Positions 45,901-54,900 of a stretch of 64,000 nucleotides of DNA are shown here, one piece after another; within the stretch, counting starts at the first letter, position 1; every line of letters begins with the position of its first letter. A model generated the notes under the pieces. That model did not search any database. It was given only the letters and a program-made list of their open reading frames with translations, and was not told where the DNA came from. The stretch comes from Elephas maximus indicus. Its lineage: Eukaryota; Chordata; Mammalia; Proboscidea; Elephantidae. Location: contig NC_064819.1 of the NCBI RefSeq assembly GCF_024166365.1, forward strand, positions 111,520,293-111,584,292, read 5' to 3'. Made by a program: the position numbers and the translations under genes.

Positions 45901-48900
45901 CACTCCTGGCTCTTCTTGCGTGGTGGTAATGAGTTCCCTCTCTTTTCTGCCCCAATTCTCTTTTTTATATCTCAAAGAGATTGACTCAAGATAAAACCTT
46001 ATCCCATAGATTGAGTCCCACATCATTAACATTACTGCTTCTAATCCTGCCTCATTAACAGCATAGAAGTTAGGATTTACAACATATAGGATAAAAACAT
46101 CAGATGACAAAATGGTAGACAACCACACAATACTAGGAATCATGGCCTAGCCAAGTTGTTACACATTTTTAGGGAATACAACTCAATCCACAACACCTGC
46201 CCAAAAGCAAAGATGAGAAGGCAGGAAGGGATAGGAAAACTAGACAAATGGAAGTGGGGAACCCTGGGGGGAAAGGAAAAGGGGGAGAGTGTCAACACAT
46301 TGTGGAGATTACAACCAATAACCAATGTCACAAAACAATTTGTGTATAAGTTTTTGAGTGAAAAACTAATTTGCACTGTAAACTTTCACCTAAACCACAA
46401 TTAAAAAAAAAAAATCCTGACCCATGAAATCTATATCTATGTTTGTCACATGGGGTCGCTATGAGTCAGAAATGACTCAACAGCAACGGGTTTGGTTTGG
46501 TTTTTTGGTATGGATTAACAGTGAATTCATTAAAAAAAAAAAGTCTGCTACTTGATACCCATCAATCATAGACCTAAACTTTGTGTGTTTCCGTAAAACC
46601 ATACTCGTTGCTACTGAGTCAATTTCAACAGATTAGAACTGCTCCATATGGTTTCCAAGGCTGTAATCTTTATGAAAGCAGACTGCCACATCTTTCTCCC
46701 ATGGAGCAGCTGGTGGGTTTGAACCTTTCAGTTAGCACTCCAGCACTTAACCACTGCACCACCAGGGCTCCTTCCTAAGACCATTAAAAAAAAAAAAAAA
46801 ACTCCAAACCAGTTACCAATTCTGACTCACAGCAGCCCTACAGGACATGGCAGAACTGCCCCATAGGGTTTTCAAGGAGCTGGTGGTTTAGAACTGCTGA
46901 CCTTTTGGTTAGCAGCCGAGTTCTTAACCACTATGCCACCAGGGCAGCTCTTAAGACCACGTTGTTGTTATTGTTAGGTGCCATTGAGTCAGTTCTGACT
47001 CACAGGAACCCTATAGGACAGGGTAGAACTGCCCATAGAGTTTCCAAGGAGTGGCTTGTGGATTCAAACTGCCAACCTTTTGGTTAGCAGCTGAGTTCTT
47101 AACCACTTTGCCACCAGGGCTCCTCGTAAGACCAGGTTGTTGTTATCGTTAGATGCCATTGAGTCGGTTCTGACTCATAGCAACCCTATACGACAGGGTA
47201 GAACTGCCCATAGAGTTTCCAAGTAGCAGCTGGTGGATTCAAACTGTCAACGTTTTGGTTAGCAGCCGAGCTCTTAACCACTATGCCACCAGGGCTCCCT
47301 TAAGACCATAGGATCATTAATTATCAGTTCTGTCAGTCCTCAATTTATGGTGAAAGATTGTTCCTTCTTAGTGGTGTATTCCAGAAGGCTGCTCCTTATT
47401 GCCATTCCCAGGTCTTGGCAAAACTTTAGTGGGAATGCTCCAAAACTAGACTATCCAGTTGTCTTTGTTTTTTCACCTGCTATACCAGTTTTTTATACCA
47501 GTTTGGGAGTGGGTATACCAGAAATACCACAAATGAGTGGTTTTAAAGGACAGAAATTTATTTTCTTACAGTTAAGGCTAAAAGTCTAAATTCAGGACAC
47601 TGGCTATAAGGAGAGGTCCTTTTTTAAATCTATTTCAGCTTCTAGTAGCCAGCAACCCTTGGAGTGCTGGGCTGGTAGCCTCGTCTGCCTCTGTTGTCTT
47701 CAGATAGTGTCTGCCTTCCTTGTGTCTATTTACTTGCCTCTGTGTCTATGATGTTGCTGTGTGCCATTGAATGGATTCCAATTTACAACAACTCTACATG
47801 ACAGAGTAGAACTGCCTCATAAGGTTTCGTAGGCTGTAATCTTTAAGGAAGCACATTGCCAGGTCTTTCTCCCTTGGAGCCGCTGGGTGGGTTTGAACAG
47901 CCAACCTTTCGATTAGTAGCTGAGTGCTTGACCACTGCACCACCAGGATGGGCCTTATGCAACAGGGATTAGGTCTAGGACACATTCTACACTGATAGGA
48001 CCTAATTAACATAACAAAGAAAACTATTTCCAAATAGAATTACATCCACATGTATAGGGGTTAGGATTGCAACACATGTTTCGGGGGACACAATTCAATC
48101 TATACCACCAATAAACCTCAAGAAAATTACATTGAGAGCTAGAGCCTGAGAATTGGAGCCTTCTCTCATTCTGCCTTCAGACTCAGGGCTTTGGAAGCAG
48201 CTCTGCCACCTACTAGCTACTGACCTTGGGCAAGTTATGCCAACTCTGAGGCTCAGATCCCTCTTCTGTAAAATGGAGAAGATGATATCTATCGCACAGA
48301 GTTTTTGTGAGAATTTTATTTCATTAGATAACATAAGTAAAGCACCAGTCACATAGGTCACAATTTAAAAAGAATGGAAGACATTGTTTTCACTTCTTAA
48401 TTGTTACTGCCATCATTATTATTAGCTATTATTTGTGTTTCATTTTCTCAAAATAGAGATGTGATCGTGAAGATTGTAATGACTGCTATGGAAATGATTT
48501 ATAAGATATGTTGTTGTTGTTGTTGTTACAAAACTCAATGCCATCGAGTTGATTCTGACTCATAGCAACCCTACTGGACAGAGTAGAACTGCCCCATAGG
48601 GTTTCCAAGGAATGGCTGGTAGATTCAAACTGCCAACCTTTTGGTTAGCAGCCAAGTTCTTAACTGCGTGCCACCAGGGCTCCAAATGTTTTTGCTAGGT
48701 ACTAAGTCAATTCCAACTCATAGCGACCCCATGTGACAGAGTAGAACCGCCCCATAGGGTTTTCTTGGCTTTAATCTTTATGGAAGCAGACTGCCAGGGT
48801 TTTTCTCCCTCAGAGCTACTGGGTAGGTTCAAACCACCAACCGTTTCCTTAGCAGCTGAGCCCCTAACCATTGCACCACCAGGATTCCTCTTATAAGATA

Positions 48901-51900
48901 CATAGCACCATCAAAGTACACAGTTATAATCTTGTCATCACTTCTATTATAAACAAAACAAAAACCCTCCAGGGTGATGTTTAAAATGAATCCCAAAAGT
49001 TGCAGATAGTTTTGAGGGGAAAATTTCAAAACATAATTAACTCAGCCCAACAACAGCAGTATCTGGGCAAACAGATAAGGAAAAGTCTATTATGACTGTA
49101 ATGTGGATGAATTAAGTGATGGATACACATTTAATTATCAGGGGTGGTAGAGCTATCTCAGTGAGGAAGACTGGCCCTTTAGGCTGCCATGGGTGGGAAT
49201 GACAGTCCAGCCTCTTTCATTTATGACATTTATGGCTCATTCGTTTTGGGTTTGGAACAACACAATGGTTTCCTTCCCTCCCTCCCTCCCTCTTTCTTTC
49301 CTTCATCCCTTCTTTCCTTCCTCCCTTGCTTTCTTCCTTCTTTCCTTTTCTCCCTCCCTTCCTCCCTCTCACCTTCCCTCCATTGCTACCACCCGCTCTC
49401 CCTCTCTCCTTCCCTCCCACCCTCTTTCATTCCTTCTTCCCTCCTTCCTGCCATTCTTTTTGTTCTTTTTTTCCTTCCCTCTTGTCGTGGATTGAATTGT
49501 AACCCCCAAAAGTATGTGTCAACTTGGTTAGATCATGATTCTCAGTGTTGTGTGCTTGTCCTCCATTTGATCTGATGTAATTATCCTGTGTGTTGTAAAT
49601 CCTAACCGCTATGATGTTACTGGTGGCGTAGTGGTTAAGAGTTTGGCTGCTAACAAAAAGACTGGCAGTTTGAATCCATCAGGCACTCCTTGGAAACCCT
49701 ACAGGGCAATTCTACTCTGTCCTACAGGGTTGTAATGAGTCAAAATTGACTTGATGGCAATGGGTTTGGGTTTTTCTTTTCATTTATGATGTTAACAAGG
49801 CAGGATTAGAGGCAGTTATTGTTAATGAGGCAGGATGCAATCTACAGGATTAGATTTTATCTTGATTCAATCTTTTTTGAGATACAGAAGAGAGAAGTAA
49901 GCAGAGAGGAAAGGGCAGAGAGGAAAGGGACCTCCTATCACCAAGAAAGAAGAGCCTGGAGTGGAGCATGTCCTTTGGATCCAGGGTCCATGTGCTGAGA
50001 AACTCCTAGACCCAGAGAAGACTGATGACAAGGACCTTCCCCCAGAGCTGGCAGAGACAGAAAGCCTGGAGCTGGTATCCTGAATTCAGACTTCTAGTCT
50101 CCTAGGCTGTGAGAGAATAAATTTCTTAAAGCCATCCAATTGTGGTATTTCTGTTATAAAAGTACTAGGTAACTAAGATACCTCCCTCCTTTCTTTCCTC
50201 CTTCTCTCCTTTCCTTCCTTCTTTTTTTTTTTTTCCTGGCTTTAGAAAGCACCTAACACAGAGCATACAGGGTCACACCAGCCAACATGCTACTCTCACA
50301 TTATTGCTCTCCCACAGCGTGGAAGAAGGAAAACTAAAGAGCAGAGCCTACAAAGTAGGATCAACAGAAATCTTACCAAATAATAAGCCCAAAAACTTGG
50401 CCATAATACTGTGTGTTCCAAGAACTTTAGTAAGACCAAAAAAATATTCTTTGTTTGGGATCCAAAGAGTATCATGGTGGTCATCATCTTGGGTTGGATA
50501 ATACAGACGCAAGAAGCTGCCCTGTTGAGAAAGGAAATTAATGTACTTTTGAGAAGTTGCTTTTCAAACATATGCCAACAGCTATTTTGCACATTTAATT
50601 AGTGAGGACCCAAATACTCCATAGTTCATGAAAAGATGGAGAGAATATTTTAAGCTGTTGTGGTGACTGAAAACCATTATGAAAGAGAAGAGAAATAGAA
50701 CAATATGCTTTCTAAGTGAAAAGAAATTATAAGCAACCTGGCTTCAGCCATTAAGGAAAAGGAAAATAGAGGATGCTGCTTAATTCATCGGATGACAGCA
50801 AAGAACTGGGGAATGACTAAACTAGCAAAAGGCTTCTTATGAAGCAACATGAATGGTAAAATGAGTCACTCTCAGGTGAGGACAATGTCAAGTTGCAGTA
50901 CCTTCTAAAGGGCCATAGAAACAGTCAGTACAAAAAGTCTATAAGGGTAAAAAAAATAAGTAAGTTGTATTAATCAAAGCATTACCTTTTTGGTGTAATT
51001 AAACATCAAGTCTGTACAACCAACAGAATAAGATCCACTTCCTCTGGGAATTTTAGTTTGGCCAAAACTTGCAGCAGCTATCAAAGCTTGTATTTCATTA
51101 AGCCATACTGAAAAAAAAAAAAGAACAGGTAAATACCATCTCATCAGTCATCAATTACACCCCAGACTTTATTATGCAAAGGAATTCCAAGGGAATCAAG
51201 TTAATGCCCATGGTTTCTGGACTCCTCCATTTCTTTACCTAACTGGCAAAATACACAAATAATTATCGAGGGCCTTCTGTGCGCAAGGCAGTGTGTGGGG
51301 TTTTTGGAGGATAAAAAGATGGAGGCAGACGTAGCCCTTCTCGTAAGATACTTAAGACCATCACCCCCTAATATTTATGACCTTGCCCTCACTTTTTACT
51401 CCTATGCAGATTATATTAAAAATGACTTACCATATCTGTTTTCTGTAAACATGAACTTGACCCTACATTTTAGATTTGTGCTTTCAACTTCCCCTTGGCC
51501 TGATGTTCTTCCCATAGGAACATCAAAGCCAATGGTCCAAAATGAAACTAAACGACCATTTCCAACTCTTCCTCCTCACCTTTCTACCATGTAGCCTGCA
51601 AATCCTATCTCTTGTATCCCACACCAGCAATCTGGGAATCATTCTACTGTTCTACCTCTTTCTCACCAATTCCCTACATCTAACCAAGTCTCAATTTCTA
51701 ATATTTTTATTTAGCTTAGGATTATTTCTCCAATATATTCTGACCGTTAAGCTCAACTGCCTCATTTGAACCCTTATTGTTTCTTCACCAGACAGTTGCT
51801 ATCCCTCCTGTCTTATGCACCTTGGACCCTTCAAATGCACCCTTCACACAGCTCCTGGAGTATGAAAAGCACAAACCTCACCAGGAAATTCTCAAAAGTC

Positions 51901-54900
51901 TTCAAGGGATTTTAAGTAATTCTCGAAGCAGGAATGTATTGAAATCTTTTTGGAAGGCAGTTTGCAGGTGGAATTTAAATCTGCACATATCCTCCTAAGC
52001 AAATACACTGTCACTGAGGCACAAATGTAACCAGTGTGTGGTAACCCCAGGTAGGTCAGACTAGAACTGCTCCATAGGGTTTTCATGGCTGTGACCTTTC
52101 AGAAGCAGATTGCCAGGCCTTTCTTCCAAGGTACTTCTGGGTGCATTTGAACCACAACATTTCACTTAGTAGCTGAGCACTTAACGGCACCAACCAGGGA
52201 CTCCTGCCAGTGTACTGGGATTGAAGTGTGTTTAGATTCATAGATATAAGTTAAATCCCAACTTCCAGGACTTTCATAAGAAAGACCCTCCGTGATCTGG
52301 AGGTCCACTGCCTTGTACTCCTCTCCTGCTTCTACCCCTTAAGATATCCCCCCACCATGTGCTTCAGCACTCCTGACCTACACACTAGGCTGTTCGATGC
52401 CTCTGCACTTTGTAAATACTATTCCCTATGCTTGAAATTCCCTTGGCAAACTTCTATTCAATCTTTAATACTTTGATCAGATGCCATATCTTCTCTGAAG
52501 CCTTCTCTGACCCCTCATACAGAGTGTGTTGGTTAAGGCTGTGTGTCAACTTGGCTGGGCCATGATTCTCAGTGGTTTGACAGTCATATGATGTTGTGAT
52601 CACTTCCGTGATGAGATTTGATATGATGTGATCACCTCCATGATGGAATCTGCTGTGAGTAGCCAATCAGTTGAAAGGAAGTTTCCTCGGAAGTGTAGCC
52701 TACATTGAATATAAATGAACATTCTGGCAAGGCTTGGGGCTTTTGCTTGTTCTGGATCCTGCAGCTGGCTCCTGTTTGTCTGACCTCTGATTCTTAGGAC
52801 TTGAGCCAGCAGCTTACCTGTGGTCTTGCCTTCTGATCTTGGGATTCCTTGATCTCCACAGCCTGTGAGCAAGAGCCCTGCTCTCTGACCTGCCGATCTT
52901 TGGTTCGCCAGCCCCTATGGCTACGTGAATCAGGAGAAGCCTCTATTCTAACCCACAGACTTGGAACTTCCAGCCTCTACAACTGCTTGAGCCATTTCCT
53001 TGATGTAAAGCTCTCTCTATATATATATTATATGCTTTACTGGTTTTGCTTCTCTAGAAAACCCAGCCTAAGACACAGAATTAATCATATCATTCTCGGT
53101 ATTACATAGATACCTTGTACATATTTTTAAAATCATCCTTCCTATCACATTTATATGACGATTATTTGTTTGCATTCTCTGTGTCCCACACTTGGCTATT
53201 TTTCAAGAGCTGGATCCATGACTTTGGATTTTTGGGTCTCAATACAATGTCTGGCACAGAGTAGGTGCTCAAAAAATATTTGTGAAAATGAACTGAACTA
53301 AGCTTTTCACTACTGCTGGTCTCTCTTGTTCTTCCTCCTTCAAACTCTTTATCATATATATCCTTTTACTTACACCCACTCCTGAAACTGCTCTGCTCTT
53401 CTCTGGTGCCAAAACCCTTCCACACACCTGAGGCTTCATCTGTTCTCTTCCTTTCTAAGCTCCCATCAAATCCATATTTGGTTTGATTTCCAGTACTCCA
53501 GACCCTCACTTTTCCATACATTCAGCTGGCCCATCTCTTCCTCTTTATTGGACTATGGGAATTGATTACTCTGCTAGGACTGACTCCTTTGTGGTTGCCA
53601 TCATATCCTGCCTCTACCACTTAAGACACCAAGATCCTTATTAGGTATGACATCTCCATTGCTATCATGTGGCATCACCCAGAAAGGCTGCATCATTGGA
53701 AGAAGCCCATTTAGGTGACTCATGTATGAAGCACCTGTCAGCCATGAAGCCTTTCAACAATAAAGCCTTACTACTCAAACTGGGGTCTGTGGACCAGCAC
53801 CACTGGCATCACCTGGCAGCTGGAAAATGCAGAATCTCAGGCATTCATTTCTACTGAATCAGAAAAGATGTGTCCACTGAAGTTTAAGAAGCACTTAGCT
53901 AAGGCACCAAGCCACCTGACCTGACACATGGATCAGCAATCCACAGTCAAATGGTGAGAGGCAGTTCTCAGGAAGGTAGCGGGGTAAGATGGACAGTCTC
54001 TGGATATTAGAGCCAGGTAATCCTACTTTGAATTCCAGATGTGCCTCTAACAAGCTACAATACTCTAGCCTAGGCAATTTATACTACCTCTCTGATAGTT
54101 ACGGAAACCCCAGTGGAGTAGTAGTTAAGAGCTACAGCTGTTAATCAAAAGGTTGGCAGTTCAAATCCACCAGGCACTCCTTGGAAACCCTATGGAGCAT
54201 TTCTACTCTGTCCTATAGGGTCACTATGAGTCGGGATTGATTTGATGGCAGCAGATTTGGGTTTTTTTTTTTTTTTTTCTGTTGGTTAGAGACCATCAGG
54301 ATGGTCTGCAGAGCAGCTGTGAGGATGAAGTGATAATGTAGGTCAAGCACCTACTTCACAAGTTGACACATAATAGGTGGACAACTGATATTAGTTCCCT
54401 TCCTCAGAGTTTGTCCACTAGTGCTACCCAAATGCACGGTAAAGGTATTGGAGGGGTTTTAGCAGATCTAGATTGGAGCATAGCACTTTCCCTTTGAGCA
54501 GATTCAGAATTTTTATATCTGTCAGGACATTTCCTCAGTGATTTTTTTTTTTTAACTTTACCAGTAAGGCTATCAATAGGCTCTTCACCTCTGGTTAAAG
54601 ACTTTCTACTGTGCCATGCTTCATGGTGTAACAGGGGGACATCAGATCCAGAGGACGACAGGCTAGGCCATGCCTGCCATTCCTTCTAGCAATGAGCAGC
54701 CTGCGAGGGGCTGCACCCCACCCTACAGGTAGCCATGGTGTGGGTATAAAGGGTTGTTGGGAGACCTCCAGGGCACACAGCTCCTGAGAACTCACAGCTG
54801 CCTGGAAGGCACTACCCTGAGAGCTGTGAGTTCGGCTTAAGAGCCATGAGAGTGTTCAGTGGTCAGAGTCAGGGTGGCTGCAGAAACAGCTCACTGACAT

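Larger units (their letters stand above)
43144..46424 (+). mobile_element. 5'-truncated L1 with nested SINE and LTR
   Basis: Starts at about 43160 in the RT region ('[17 protein letters not shown]'-like), continues through ORF2 (many frameshifts) to about 44740, then the 3' UTR with an A tail at about 46400. The flanks 'aaaatccctgcccatg' (43144) and 'aaaatcctgacccatg' (46409) look like a diverged target duplication. An AfroSINE (45417-45585) and a MaLR LTR (45672-46195) sit within the 3' UTR. It is antisense to PLA2G7. Confidence 0.88.

Noticed and set aside
46599-47308. CRISPR-like array of regularly spaced repeats
   Set aside because: The 175-bp periodicity comes from tandem AfroSINEs; there are no short direct repeats with unique spacers, and the genome is mammalian.
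49189-49575. Open frames of 128, 100 and 67 aa rich in Pro/Ser/Leu or Gly/Arg/Lys
   Set aside because: Products of the polypyrimidine microsatellite on both strands.
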